From Cohnella nanjingensis (GTDB lineage Bacteria; Bacillota; Bacilli; Paenibacillales; Paenibacillaceae), in assembly GCF_014212125.1 (NCBI RefSeq), contig NZ_JACJVP010000008.1, forward strand, positions 50,453-114,452: a stretch of 64,000 nt of DNA. The letters run 5' to 3'. The notes under the pieces were generated by a model that was given only the letters and a program-made list of their open reading frames with translations, ran no database searches and was not told where the DNA came from. Shown here in pieces: positions 1-8,484 of this stretch (the stretch's first letter is position 1; each line of letters begins with the position of its first letter). Made by a program: the position numbers and the translations under genes.

Positions 1-682
1 AATGATGGTTCGTGGCGCTGGCCGAATAGGTGATGAAGATACGCCCGTTGCGCTTCAAGACCGCAGGGCCTTCGTTCACCCAGAACCCGATTCGCTCCCA
101 GCCGAATTCGGGCTTCGTCAGCATGATCTGAGGCTGCTTGACGGTCCAGGGATTCTCCATCTCCGCCAGATACAAGTTCGAATTGCCGGGAATCTCGGGA
201 TCGCGCTGCGCCCAGACCAAGTATTGGGCGCCTTCGTGCGAGAAGGAGGTCGCGTCCAGGGAGAACGACTCCCAAGCGGCCTTGATCTGTCCCTTCTCCG
301 TCCAGTCTCCCGCGAACGGATCCGCAGACGCGCACTCCAGCACGTACATCCGGTGATCGAAGAGCCCCTCTCCGTTCGCGCCGGTCTGGGCCGACGCGAA
401 GTAGATGTACCACTTGCCGGCGATGAAGTGGATCTCGGGCGCCCAGATATGGGAGCTCATCTCGCCGCTTGGCCGCTTGCGCCAGACGACGCGCGCATCG
501 GCGAGCCCCAGTCCCTGGATGGTCGGCGATCTGCGGATCTCGATCCGGTCATACGCCGGTACCGAGCCCGTGAAGTAGTACATTCCGTCCGTGTGCTTGT
601 AGATCCAGGGGTCTGCACGCTGGCTGACGACCGGATTCTCGTAGGGGCAGCGCAGTTCAGCGGTGTCTTTCATGCGAACCAT
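1..682 (-). CDS. GH43-family glycoside hydrolase (arabinofuranosidase/xylosidase type), 3' end outside window
   Basis: The N-terminal 227 residues of a five-bladed beta-propeller glycosidase are visible; the gene runs off the left edge. GH43 hallmarks are in order: an Asp in the RADPWIY motif near residue 24 (likely general base), WAPEIHF near 80-86, SLDATS with Asp near 143 (pKa modulator) and WVNEGP with Glu near 204 (likely general acid). GH43 enzymes invert the anomeric centre while cutting arabinose or xylose from plant polysaccharides. There is no signal peptide, so it probably acts in the cytoplasm on imported oligosaccharides. Of three in-frame ATGs (691, 682, 673), 682 has the best spacing from GAGG. 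It is divergent from an ArsR-type regulator, with a candidate cre site between them. The family is secure; the exact substrate is not. Confidence 0.88.
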   Translation of the reverse strand, partial: MVRMKDTAELRCPYENPVVSQRADPWIYKHTDGMYYFTGSVPAYDRIEIRRSPTIQGLGLADARVVWRKRPSGEMSSHIWAPEIHFIAGKWYIYFASAQTGANGEGLFDHRMYVLECASADPFAGDWTEKGQIKAAWESFSLDATSFSHEGAQYLVWAQRDPEIPGNSNLYLAEMENPWTVKQPQIMLTKPEFGWERIGFWVNEGPAVLKRNGRIFITYSASATNHH

Positions 683-998
683 TTTCACCATCCTCGTGAT
701 GTCCATCAGTTGTTAATAAATATACAAATGTATTTTACATGTATTAACATTATCAAAACAGCGCTTTCATGTCAACGGTGTTGTGAATAAAAATATTTTA
801 ATATTAATATATATATTAATGATTAGATGGAGGGACGGGGAGAATGCCGAATCTATGGGAGAATCATTGCAGCCACGTTAATAAAATTATATAGTATTAA
901 GAAGACGTTCTGTTGGTCGTGGCGCCTAGATTATCGCCCTCTACAGCGGACGGCGGAGCCGTCTTTGCTTGGGTTTGACACGGTATTGGAGGACGATC
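683..998. promoter_or_regulatory. AT-rich divergent control region between GH43 gene and regulator, with candidate cre site
   Basis: About 316 bases with no gene and much richer in A+T than the flanks. On the minus strand, 769 to 756 reads TGAAAGCGCTGTTT, 12 of 14 matches to the CcpA cre consensus. ATACA-AA-TGTAT (about 724-735) and the adjacent TACATGTA are operator-like inverted repeats upstream of the glycosidase. A short hairpin, GACGGC-gga-GCCGTC, lies at 949-963 in the leader of the regulator. Divergent promoters are expected here, but no clean -35/-10 pair stands out. Confidence 0.5.
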
Positions 999-2006
999 AT
1001 GAATCTAGACATATCAGACAAATCCTTGCCCGTATACGAGGCGTTGGCGAGCAGCGTCAGGCTCAAGGTCATTCGGCTGCTGGCCCGGCAATCGATGAAT
1101 ATCCGGGAGCTCTCCGAAGCGGTGGGCCTCAGCAGCGCCATCATGACCATGCACATCAAGAAGCTGGAGAAGGCGGGCATCGTTCATAGCGAGATGCAGC
1201 CCAGCAGGGGAGGCATGCAGAAGGTGTGCTCCCTGCAAGTGGAGGAAGCGGAGATCATTTTCCCCAACAAACTCGAGCATATCCGCGAATACCATCAGAG
1301 CGAGATCTCCGTGGGCCACTTCACCGACTTCGACGTGGAGCCGACTTGCGGCCTCGCGACGACCGACCGGTTCATAGGCATCGTCGACGACCCCCGCTCG
1401 TTCCTCGCGCCGGAGAGATTCCAGGCGAAGATCCTCTGGTTCAGCGAGGGCTTTATCGAATACAAGATCCCCAACTTCCTGCTCTCCACCGAGCATCCGA
1501 AGGAGCTCGTCATCTCGATGGAGATCGCGTCCGAAGCGCCTCTCACGAACAACAACTGGCCATCCGACATTACGTTCTACCTGAACCACGTCAAGCTCGG
1601 CACCTGGACCAGTCCCGGCGACTACGGCGACAAACGGGGGAAGTACAATCCGGCTTGGTGGCCGGACGACATCAACCAATACGGATTGCTGAAGCACCTG
1701 ACCGTCACCAATCAGGGCACCCGCATGGATGGCAATGCCATATCGGACGTGACGTTGGATCAGGTGAACATCTGGGACAAGCAATGGACCTTGCGGATCG
1801 CCATGGAGAGCGGTTCGCGCAACGTAGGCGGGGTCACTCTGTTCGGGAGCGGATTCGGCAATTACAGACAGGATATTCTGTTCCGTCTCTACTATGAGAA
1901 GACGGTGCCTGTCGGTATACCGGAGCTTGCGGAGGAGGAAGATGCCGGGGCATCGCATGTCGATCAGGGCTCCTCGGAGAGGAAGCCGGACGCAGAGGAG
2001 CGCTGA
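999..2006 (+). CDS. ArsR-type winged-helix transcriptional regulator with large C-terminal domain
   Basis: 335 residues. Residues about 14-62 form a winged helix-turn-helix of the ArsR type (SSVRLKVIRLLARQ, then IRELSEAVGLSS and MHIKKLEKAGIV). The remaining 270 residues are a beta-rich domain with several Trp/Asn/Gly motifs, far longer than classical metal-sensing ArsR proteins and lacking their Cys clusters. It is probably a sugar-responsive regulator. GGAGGAC with 5-nt spacing fixes the ATG at 999. It is transcribed away from the GH43 gene, so it most likely controls that gene and/or itself; this is inferred from position only. Confidence 0.8.
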   Translation: MNLDISDKSLPVYEALASSVRLKVIRLLARQSMNIRELSEAVGLSSAIMTMHIKKLEKAGIVHSEMQPSRGGMQKVCSLQVEEAEIIFPNKLEHIREYHQSEISVGHFTDFDVEPTCGLATTDRFIGIVDDPRSFLAPERFQAKILWFSEGFIEYKIPNFLLSTEHPKELVISMEIASEAPLTNNNWPSDITFYLNHVKLGTWTSPGDYGDKRGKYNPAWWPDDINQYGLLKHLTVTNQGTRMDGNAISDVTLDQVNIWDKQWTLRIAMESGSRNVGGVTLFGSGFGNYRQDILFRLYYEKTVPVGIPELAEEEDAGASHVDQGSSERKPDAEER

Positions 2007-2126
2007 ACAGGCGGCGGAATTCCCGAGGGCGACGCGCCGGAGCGCCCTGGGGAGGTCTCAAGGACGAAGTCGGCGTGCCTTGGGAGGCACGGCGACCAGG
2101 CAAACTTGAGATGGCAGATTCAACCA

Positions 2127-2948
2127 CTATGACTGCCGCACATCCTCGATGTAGGCTTCGGGAGAGCGGCCGATCATGGCTTTGAAGCATTTGATGAAGT
2201 GCGCTTGGTCGTAGAAGCCCAGGTCCTGCGTCAGCTTGGCCCAATCCGGGATGTCGCCTTGCTCCATCCGTTCGGCAGCCTCTTGAAGCCGGAACCGCTG
2301 GATCACCCACTTCGGGCTGACGCCCACGTAGCGATGGAAGAGACGCTGTAGGGTTCGTACGTGAAGTCCGAATTGCCTGGCCAAGTCGTCTACCTTCACA
2401 AGCTCGCGATCGTCGATGACCGTCTGTACGATCCGGGTCGCGAGTTCGACGTTCGGATCCCGGTCCGGCAAGCGAGAGCGGAGGAAACGGTCCGTGACCT
2501 GCGCCATCTGTTCGCCGTCATCCAAGGCGCAGATTTGCTTTTCCAACGTGTCCGGCTCGATGCCGAACGCTTCGCGGAAGCCGATCCGCGTATCGGTCAG
2601 CTGCGAGATCGGCTGCTTGCGGTACGGGTAGAAGCCGCCCGGCTGGAACTTGACCCCCAGCACGGTGCCTTCTCCCTGGAGCAGGCGGGAACTGCTCGCG
2701 CTAGGGATGCCGTACACGCCCGAGTAGGTGCCGGATGTCTCTCGCTCGAACGAGAGATTGACGTTCGGAAAAGATAAGTTAACCTGACGGTACGGCTCCT
2801 GTCCCCGCAAGTCCCACCGGACGACCCAGTAATGCTTCACGAAAAAAGCCAGATCCGCGCTAGGCGCATAACGCGTCAGGGAAAATCTCCGCATGCCCGC
2901 GTCCGCTCTCAGAATTCCTTTGTTCGTGGCATCAACGATCGTCTCCAT
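2127..2948 (-). CDS. AraC-family transcriptional regulator with DUF6597-like N-terminus
   Basis: 273 residues. The C-terminal third is a double helix-turn-helix of the AraC type (VDDLARQFGLHVRTLQRLF, then DLGFYDQAHFIKCFKAMIG and SPEAY). The N-terminal half (FFVKHYWVVRWDL, VLGVKFQPGGFYPY) is the sensor domain usual in this subgroup. The ATG at 2948 follows GGAGAG. It is divergent from an SRPBCC-fold gene that starts about 130 bases away. Such AraC/SRPBCC pairs are common and the regulator probably acts on its neighbour, but nothing here shows the ligand. Confidence 0.85.
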   Translation of the reverse strand: METIVDATNKGILRADAGMRRFSLTRYAPSADLAFFVKHYWVVRWDLRGQEPYRQVNLSFPNVNLSFERETSGTYSGVYGIPSASSSRLLQGEGTVLGVKFQPGGFYPYRKQPISQLTDTRIGFREAFGIEPDTLEKQICALDDGEQMAQVTDRFLRSRLPDRDPNVELATRIVQTVIDDRELVKVDDLARQFGLHVRTLQRLFHRYVGVSPKWVIQRFRLQEAAERMEQGDIPDWAKLTQDLGFYDQAHFIKCFKAMIGRSPEAYIEDVRQS

Positions 2949-3082
2949 CGGTTCTCTCCTCGCTTCGCTTCGCATTTGTCGCGTTTTTACAATACGGTGC
3001 AGGCGCGCCATTCTATACTCGAGAGTACCACTTGATAGAGCTTGGCACAAACCTATCTACCAATCGGATGGAGGATGCAATC

Positions 3083-3541
3083 ATGGGACTGAAGGAATTG
3101 AAGTATACGATCTACGTGGACGCGAAGCCCGAGCAAGTCTGGCGAATCTATACGGATGCGGAAGCCACGCGCGCGATCTTCTTCGGCAGCGAGCTGCGTT
3201 CGACGTTCGAGGTCGGTGCACCTTACGAATATGTAGGACCGGGTGTAGACGGCGGGGAGACCGTCCACGTCTACGGCGAGGTGCTGGCTTATGAGCCCTA
3301 CCGGTTCCTAAGCTTCACGGAGCATGCCGGACCTTCTTATCGGGAGGACCATGCCAAGTGGAAGACCCGGGTATCGATGACGCTGGAGACGGTCGGGAAC
3401 ACGACGAAGGTGACGATCGTGAATGACGAATGGCCGGACGATCATCCTTCCTATGCCAGCACCCAAGAGAGCTGGCCGATGATGCTCAGCAACATCAAAT
3501 CGTACGTCGAGACGGGCAAGGCGCTCGACTTCGGCTGGTAA
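3083..3541 (+). CDS. SRPBCC / AHSA1-like domain protein
   Basis: 152 residues with the START/Bet v1-like fold of the AHSA1 group: VDAKPEQVWRIYTD at the N-terminus, EVLAYEPYRFLSFT in the middle, VSMTLETVGNTTKVTI, and a final long helix from SWPMMLSNIKSYVETG. Proteins of this group bind small hydrophobic ligands or act as stress or detoxification factors; no catalytic residues can be assigned. The ATG at 3083 follows GGAGG with 8-nt spacing. The gene is monocistronic, ending at a strong terminator (3588-3621), and is divergent from the AraC regulator. Confidence 0.85.
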   Translation: MGLKELKYTIYVDAKPEQVWRIYTDAEATRAIFFGSELRSTFEVGAPYEYVGPGVDGGETVHVYGEVLAYEPYRFLSFTEHAGPSYREDHAKWKTRVSMTLETVGNTTKVTIVNDEWPDDHPSYASTQESWPMMLSNIKSYVETGKALDFGW

Positions 3542-3587
3542 GACCGGGCAGAACAAGTGCTGCCGTCTGAACATATGGCATGAAAGA

Positions 3588-3621
3588 GCAGGGCGCCGCT
3601 AAGCGGGCGCCCTGCTTTTTT
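3588..3621 (+). terminator. Rho-independent terminator after SRPBCC gene
   Basis: GCAGGGCGCC pairs with GGCGCCCTGC across an 8-nt loop and is followed by six T. Confidence 0.9.
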
Positions 3622-3784
3622 GCGCGCTTGGAGGCAGGCAGGGGCAGCTTATCACACCACAACGAATGTTGAAGCCGACACAACCCTGATTTCTGCCTCA
3701 GTTTATTAACCATGTTCAACCGGAGTCAAACCATTTAAGATGAAGTTACAGTTCAAGTAACATTGAGGGAGGAGAGATGGTCTC

Positions 3785-4186
3785 TTGAAAAAAATATTTT
3801 ATATTTCTCTAATTGCAGTAGCTGCTTTTTTAATAGTAGCAGGCTGCTCATCAAGTCGTAAGAACGATACTAGCAACGAATTTTTTTCTAAGGAAAGCGG
3901 CACCTATGCAGGATACTTATTCTGGAATTTGGATTCTGACGTAAACGAACTGAATAAGGAACTTCTGAGTATTGTGAATTCCAACCAAGTCATGCAGTCT
4001 ATCCGTTTTAGCAAAGTGGAGATCATCAGTATGAATGACAAAAACCGAGTAGATGATGTTAAAGAGCTCGGCATCCAGAAAAGTCCGACTTTAATCATTT
4101 TCGATACCGATAAGTTGGTCTTGCAAACAAGCGATCTTAAGGAATTGTACAATTTGGCTGATCAACTTAAGGGAGAAAAGGGTTAA
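3785..4186 (+). CDS. Small lipoprotein with thioredoxin-like C-terminal segment
   Basis: 133 residues. A lysine start and hydrophobic stretch lead to the lipobox IVAGC, so Cys21 should be lipidated and the protein anchored outside the membrane. The rest has EIISMNDKNRVDDVKELGIQ followed by SPTLIIFD, which resembles the strand and cis-proline region of thioredoxin folds, but no CxxC motif is present. The start must be TTG (3785): the nearby ATG at 3777 hits a stop after three codons. The coding sequence is conspicuously AT-rich compared with its GC-rich neighbours, which suggests recent acquisition. Function unknown. Confidence 0.75.
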   Translation: MKKIFYISLIAVAAFLIVAGCSSSRKNDTSNEFFSKESGTYAGYLFWNLDSDVNELNKELLSIVNSNQVMQSIRFSKVEIISMNDKNRVDDVKELGIQKSPTLIIFDTDKLVLQTSDLKELYNLADQLKGEKG

Positions 4187-4207
4187 TAGAGGGAGAGAGG
4201 GGCGAAC

Positions 4208-5092
4208 TCAACCTTGCTCCGATGCCTCCGTCTCCCGTACGCGGGAAGCGTCGAGCATCCGATACAGCCGGGCGCCTGTAACGGCCGTGCGCGCGGCGAG
4301 CGCGATCGTGCGCCGCAGACGTTCTTCCTGCAGCGGTACGACGTGCAGGCCGAGCCGCTCGGCCTGGTGGCCGAACAGCCGGGGGAGTACCGTAATATCG
4401 TTGCCCACCGCCATGATGCCGAGCATGTAGTCGGTATTGTCGAGCTCCATGCGGGTATCGGGAACGTAGTCGTACCGTGCCGCCACCCTCTTGAACCGGT
4501 TGCATGAATCGCAATGCGCGACGAAGACGAACGTCTCTTCCTTCAACTCTTCCGTGCGAAGCGCGCGGCGCCTCCGGAATCGATGCCGCGGCGGCAGCAC
4601 GACCAGGTAATCTTCCGTGAACAGCTCCCTGCTCCACATCCGTCCTCCCGTGTAGTCCGCGTCGATCAGAACGGCGTCGAACGTACCCTCCAGCAGCGCG
4701 GCCGCAAGCTCCTCCGACGTGCCCCGCACGCTGACGGAGAGCGGATAGCCGGCGGCGTTATAATCGCGCAGCCGGCCCGGCAGCACGTGCGCCGCCACGC
4801 TCGGCAGGCTGCCGAGCGCAAAGCGCGGCCGCTCCGCGCGCGCGCGCATCTCCTCACCAACCGCGTCGATCGCCTCGACGACGGGCGCGATACGCTCCAG
4901 AAACAGCCGTCCCGCCGCCGTCAGTTCGACGCCGGCCGTTCCTCTCCGGAAGAGCTCCACGCCGTAGGCGACTTCCAGATTGCGGATATGCTTGCTGACC
5001 GCCGGCTGGGTCAGATTCAGGCTCTCGGCCGCCTTGGACAGGCTTTTCCGCTTGACCGACTCCGTGAAGCTTCTGAACCATTCCACCTGCAT
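4208..5092 (-). CDS. LysR-family transcriptional regulator
   Basis: 294 residues. The N-terminal winged helix is textbook LysR (SFTESVKRKSLSKAAESLNL then TQPAVSKHIRNLE, residues about 6-40), followed by the linker ELFRRGTAGVELTAAG and a two-lobed substrate-binding domain. The ATG at 5092 follows GGGAGGGG; an in-frame upstream ATG lacks a ribosome binding site. It is divergent from an EamA transporter gene whose start is only about 140 bases away, the usual arrangement for a LysR protein controlling an exporter. It converges with the lipoprotein gene, and I see no clear terminator between them. Confidence 0.88.
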   Translation of the reverse strand: MQVEWFRSFTESVKRKSLSKAAESLNLTQPAVSKHIRNLEVAYGVELFRRGTAGVELTAAGRLFLERIAPVVEAIDAVGEEMRARAERPRFALGSLPSVAAHVLPGRLRDYNAAGYPLSVSVRGTSEELAAALLEGTFDAVLIDADYTGGRMWSRELFTEDYLVVLPPRHRFRRRRALRTEELKEETFVFVAHCDSCNRFKRVAARYDYVPDTRMELDNTDYMLGIMAVGNDITVLPRLFGHQAERLGLHVVPLQEERLRRTIALAARTAVTGARLYRMLDASRVRETEASEQG

Positions 5093-5234
5093 GTCGTGCC
5101 CCTCCCATAACGTATCGTTATACCCCTCCAACAAAAGAGAAGTTCCGCTGCCGCGCCGAACGCGCTAATGTAATTGTACCATTAAAACATAAAGTGCCGT
5201 CTTGGAAAGACGGCCGGCAATAGGAGGGGTCAGA

Positions 5235-6188
5235 ATGCTGAAATCGTACGGCCGGGGAACCGGTCTCGCTTGTTGTCTGTTCGCGGGCGCCGCGTTCGGC
5301 GCGCAGTTCCCGGTCGCCGGACATATTCTGAAAAGCGTCGACCCGCTCTATTTCGTCTTCATTCGCTACGTGCTGGCGGCGATCGTGTTCGCGCTCTTGC
5401 TGGTCTTCAAAGAAGGCCGGCGCGCTTTTCGGCCCGAAGGCCGGGGTTGGCTTCTGTGGCTGCTCGGCACGCTCGCGTTTACGGGCTATAATGGCCTCGT
5501 CTTCTACGGGCAGCACCTCGTTGGGCCGGCCGGGCCGATTCTATCCTCGGTCATGATGGGCTTCCTGCCGCTGGCGACCGCCTTCATCCTGTTTCTCTGG
5601 AAAGGCGCGCGGCTTTCGCCGGCGACGGCCGTCTGCATCGTCGTAGGCATCGTCGGCGTCTTTCTCGTGGCGTCGAAAGGCGATTTCGGCGCCTTGCTGG
5701 CCGGGGGCGCCACCATATGGGCGTTGTTGCTCATGCTCGCCGCCGTCGTCTGTTGGTGCGTCTTTACGGTCGGTGCATCGCTTTTCCCGACTTGGTCGCC
5801 CCTCCGTTATACGACGCTGGCTTGCTTCGGCGGGACGATCAGCAACGCCATTCTTGTCGGCGTCGGCACGCCGGCAGGTCTCTTTCGGATACCGGCATGG
5901 ACCGATCTGGCGGTCAACGTCTGGCCGTTTCTGTACATGGCGCTGATCGGCGGCGTCGCCGCGGTACTCGCCTGGAACATGGCATGCAAAATCATTTCCC
6001 CGGTCGACGCTGCCTTGTTCACGAACAATGTCATCCCGATCGTATCTCTTATCCTTACGGCGATAGCCGGTTATCGGGTCGGCCTGCCGGAGCTCGGCGG
6101 CGTCGCTCTGACGCTGGCGGCATTGATTGCGAACAATATCGTCCACCGCCGGACGGCTGCCGGGAAGGAAGCTGCGGCACGGACATAA
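5235..6188 (+). CDS. EamA/DMT-superfamily transporter
   Basis: 317 residues, almost entirely hydrophobic, with ten predicted membrane helices in two EamA repeats; the second begins near residue 165. Typical motifs include the early FGAQFPVAGHILK helix and the Pro-rich helix near the end of each repeat. DMT transporters move amino acids, nucleobases or other metabolites, usually outward. The start at 5235 is set by AGGAGGGG. It is divergent from the LysR gene, its likely regulator. Substrate cannot be read from sequence. Confidence 0.87.
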   Translation: MLKSYGRGTGLACCLFAGAAFGAQFPVAGHILKSVDPLYFVFIRYVLAAIVFALLLVFKEGRRAFRPEGRGWLLWLLGTLAFTGYNGLVFYGQHLVGPAGPILSSVMMGFLPLATAFILFLWKGARLSPATAVCIVVGIVGVFLVASKGDFGALLAGGATIWALLLMLAAVVCWCVFTVGASLFPTWSPLRYTTLACFGGTISNAILVGVGTPAGLFRIPAWTDLAVNVWPFLYMALIGGVAAVLAWNMACKIISPVDAALFTNNVIPIVSLILTAIAGYRVGLPELGGVALTLAALIANNIVHRRTAAGKEAAART

Positions 6189-6257
6189 GCCCGGGTTCGA
6201 GAGTTTACATCAAGAATTTTCAGGCTCCATGAAATGCCTGAAGCCTCTGCCGGGTTC

Positions 6258-6896
6258 TCAGTTGTCCTTTTTCATGCGTATGCGTTCAGGAGGAGGTACG
6301 GGAGGCGCAAGCAGGAGGCTGTCCAAGTGATCCGCGACGATACGCATCAGCTCTTCCCCGTTCAGGCGCTCGGGATAGGTCACGTGATGCACGACGAGGC
6401 CGTCGATGAGCGCATGCAGCCGCCGAGTTTCCTGTTCGGGATCCAGGCCTTCCCTCGCTAGCTTATCCGAGAGGAGGAGCTCGATCATGCCGCGGAAGCC
6501 CGCATACAGCTCTTCGTGCATTTGGTGGCTAAGCGCTCGGACCGCCGGGTCGGTGATCGCCCTCCCCGCGAAAGCTAACCAGACCTCCGCTTCCGCCAGA
6601 CGCTGTTCGTCGAGCGGCGCAAGCTCCGCGATCGCCATCTCAATATCGCGGCGAGGCTCCCCGGTGAACGGGAGACTGCGGATGCGCAGGTGTACGCGAT
6701 CCGAGATCAGGCGCATGGTGAAGGAGAGAAGCTCTTCCTGCGCATGGAAGTAATGGCGGAGCGACCCCAGCGAGATACCGGCTTCGTCCGCGACATGACG
6801 CACGGAGACGCCCTCGAGTCCTTCTCGCCGGATGACGCGCCAAGCGGCTTCGGCGATTTGTTCTTTTCGTTGTTGGTGATCCACGATTTTCGGCAT
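6258..6896 (-). CDS. TetR-family transcriptional repressor
   Basis: 212 residues. The N-terminal helix-turn-helix is clear (AWRVIRREGLEGVSVRHVAD then EAGISLGSLRHYF, residues 18-50), followed by an all-helical ligand domain. The opening MPKIVDHQQRK is typical of the BetI-like group, which supports this ATG. No Shine-Dalgarno sequence precedes it, and the -10 box ends only six bases upstream, so the mRNA is probably leaderless. It is divergent from a small membrane protein gene, with one palindrome covering both promoters. Confidence 0.87.
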   Translation of the reverse strand: MPKIVDHQQRKEQIAEAAWRVIRREGLEGVSVRHVADEAGISLGSLRHYFHAQEELLSFTMRLISDRVHLRIRSLPFTGEPRRDIEMAIAELAPLDEQRLAEAEVWLAFAGRAITDPAVRALSHQMHEELYAGFRGMIELLLSDKLAREGLDPEQETRRLHALIDGLVVHHVTYPERLNGEELMRIVADHLDSLLLAPPVPPPERIRMKKDN

Positions 6897-6902
6897 AGAT
6901 AG

Positions 6903-6942
6903 ATTATAGCACGGTTGTATTTTAATACAAATACACTATAAT
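6903..6942. promoter_or_regulatory. Symmetrical divergent promoters overlapping a TetR-type operator
   Basis: TTGTATT-tt-AATACAA (6915-6930) is a 7+7 inverted repeat. Its left half is the -35 TTGTAT of a rightward promoter whose -10 TATAAT lies at 6937-6942, 16 bp on. Its right half, on the other strand, is the -35 TTGTAT of a leftward promoter whose -10 TATAAT lies at 6908-6903, also 16 bp on. A repressor bound here would cover both -35 elements. A further half site (AATACAA) lies near 6959. Confidence 0.8.
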
Positions 6943-6991
6943 AAGAGGAGGTTTTTATAATACAACTGTTCCAAAAAAGGATGTGGAGAGC

Positions 6992-7531
6992 ATGCTGGCA
7001 TTCATCATCGGTTGCGAAGCCGCCTTTTGGGTGTTCGTCTTGGCTGGTCTCGCCTGCCGATATCTCTTGGGGCGGAAGCGAGCGGGCGCTCTGCTGCTGA
7101 TCTGCACGCCGGTCGTCGATCTGGCGCTGCTCGTCGCGACCGTCGTCGATCTGCGGAACGGAGCGCAAGCGGGGTTCTTCCATGGCCTTGCCGCCGTCTA
7201 TATCGGCGTCTCGATCGCGTTCGGCCATGGGATGATCAAGTGGGCGGACGAACGGTTCGCGCACCGCTTCGCCGGCGGACCCCCGCCGCGCAAGAAGTCC
7301 AAATTCGGTCCGGAGCATGCCCGACTGGAGCGCCGGGGCTGGCTGCTTCATCTGCTCGCCTGGGTGATCGGATGCGTGCTACTGTATGGAATGATCGCCT
7401 TGGTGGACGCGGCGGAACGGACAGCGGCGCTGCGGCAGGTGATGCAGCTGTGGTCGGTGGTGCTCGGGATCGACTTTATCGTCAGCTTCAGCTACACCTT
7501 TTGGCCGAGACGGCCGAAGACGCCGGCGTGA
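6992..7531 (+). CDS. Small integral membrane protein, function unknown
   Basis: 179 residues from the ATG at 6992; a GTG at 6983 would add three. Four or five membrane helices are visible: residues about 1-20, 30-50, 58-80 (GFFHGLAAVYIGVSIAFGHG), 117-137 and 146-166. A cytoplasmic basic loop reads PPPRKKSKFG. I do not recognise a named family. A GAGGAGGT at 6946-6953 is too far upstream to serve this start, and GGAGAG sits almost on the ATG, so the start is uncertain. The gene shares its control region with the divergent TetR gene and is very likely repressed by it. Confidence 0.72.
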   Translation: MLAFIIGCEAAFWVFVLAGLACRYLLGRKRAGALLLICTPVVDLALLVATVVDLRNGAQAGFFHGLAAVYIGVSIAFGHGMIKWADERFAHRFAGGPPPRKKSKFGPEHARLERRGWLLHLLAWVIGCVLLYGMIALVDAAERTAALRQVMQLWSVVLGIDFIVSFSYTFWPRRPKTPA

Positions 7532-7660
7532 TCGCGCCGGATTCGGCTATTTCCGAGGAAATTCTCGTCGGTATTACCGGGTATTGTCGAGTAAGCCCGC
7601 GTTTTGTCGATGGCGATCGAGCCGGTTGTCGAAGGAAAGGTTGCGCAACAGGGAAAAACA

Positions 7661-7695
7661 AAGAAGCAGCGGGGTTTATGCCCTGCTGCTTCTTT
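7661..7695 (+). terminator. Rho-independent terminator
   Basis: AAGAAGCAGC plus GGG pairs with CCC plus GCTGCTTCTT around a short loop, ending in CTTT. It closes the transcript of the membrane protein gene. Confidence 0.85.
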
Positions 7696-7814
7696 GGGGT
7701 GAGGCCGAGCGCCGCACGCGGGGTCCGCCGTCTGCACCGCTCAAGGCAGGCTCCGCTCCTGCCGCTGCGGCACGCGCCATTTCAGACCCCATTCCCGCAT
7801 CTGTACGAGAACCG

Positions 7815-8152
7815 CGTGTCAACGATATCGGCGCCATAGCGGCGCTCGCATTCAAGCGCCCCGAGCGGTTCGTCGGGCAAGCGATCGATCTCGCCGGAGA
7901 CGCGCTGACGCCGCCGGAGCTGGCCGCGGCCGTGAGCCGCGCTGCGGGCCGGACGGTCGAATATCGGCAGATCCCGACGAGACCTTGCGCGAGCAGAGCG
8001 AACTCGTAGCGCGAATCTACGAGCGGATCAATGGAGAGGGATACGAGGTGGACATTCCGGCGCTGCGCGCGCTGCATCCGGGTCTCTTGACGTTCGAGGC
8101 GTGGCTAGCGAATACGGAGAAGGCGAAGCTCGCGGCGGTATTGGCCGGCTAA
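7815..8152 (+). pseudogene. C-terminal remnant of NmrA-family NAD(P)-binding protein, frameshifted
   Basis: The first frame reads VNDIGAIAALAF and continues through RFVGQAIDLAGDALTPPELA to VEYRQIP near 7975. The frame then shifts and continues as DETLREQSELVARIYERI, ending in LLTFEAWLANTEKAKLAAVL and a stop at 8152. Joined, this is the last third of an NmrA/HSCARG-like atypical short-chain dehydrogenase. The N-terminal Rossmann part with its GxxGxxG motif is absent, the upstream bases hold a terminator instead, and there is no start or ribosome binding site. It is a decaying relic. Confidence 0.75.
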
Positions 8153-8267
8153 GGGGAAATAAAGGCGAAGATGCGTTCAGACGAGCCGATCCCCGTTCGG
8201 CATACGCCGGACTGGTTCGGCGAATAATGAGCGGGAAGACCATGCCACGCGGAAAGGAGCATCGACC

Positions 8268-8369
8268 ATGTCCCGCGAGATCAAACCGAACGGCTCCCAG
8301 CATGCCGCCCCGCCGTCCGACGACCCGAAGAAGCAAGGACGGTCCGCCGCGAAGAAAAAGTCGAAGTAA
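8268..8369 (+). CDS. 33-residue lysine-rich hypothetical protein
   Basis: A short frame with a good AAAGGAG ribosome binding site 8 nt before its ATG. The product begins MSREIKPNGSQHA and ends in a basic tail rich in Lys, Arg and Ser (KKQGRSAAKKKSK). Composition and size recall minor small acid-soluble spore proteins or other tiny DNA-binding proteins, but I cannot assign a family. It stands alone between the NmrA relic and the phosphotransferase gene. Confidence 0.5.
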   Translation: MSREIKPNGSQHAAPPSDDPKKQGRSAAKKKSK

Positions 8370-8484
8370 GCAGGCGCCTCCGGCGCGATCGGCAACCCGC
8401 ATCGCGCCTGGAGGAGAGGAGGAAGGCCGTGATCGGCCCCCTACTCCCAGCTCCTAAGTCAACGAACGGCAGCGATAGGACGCC

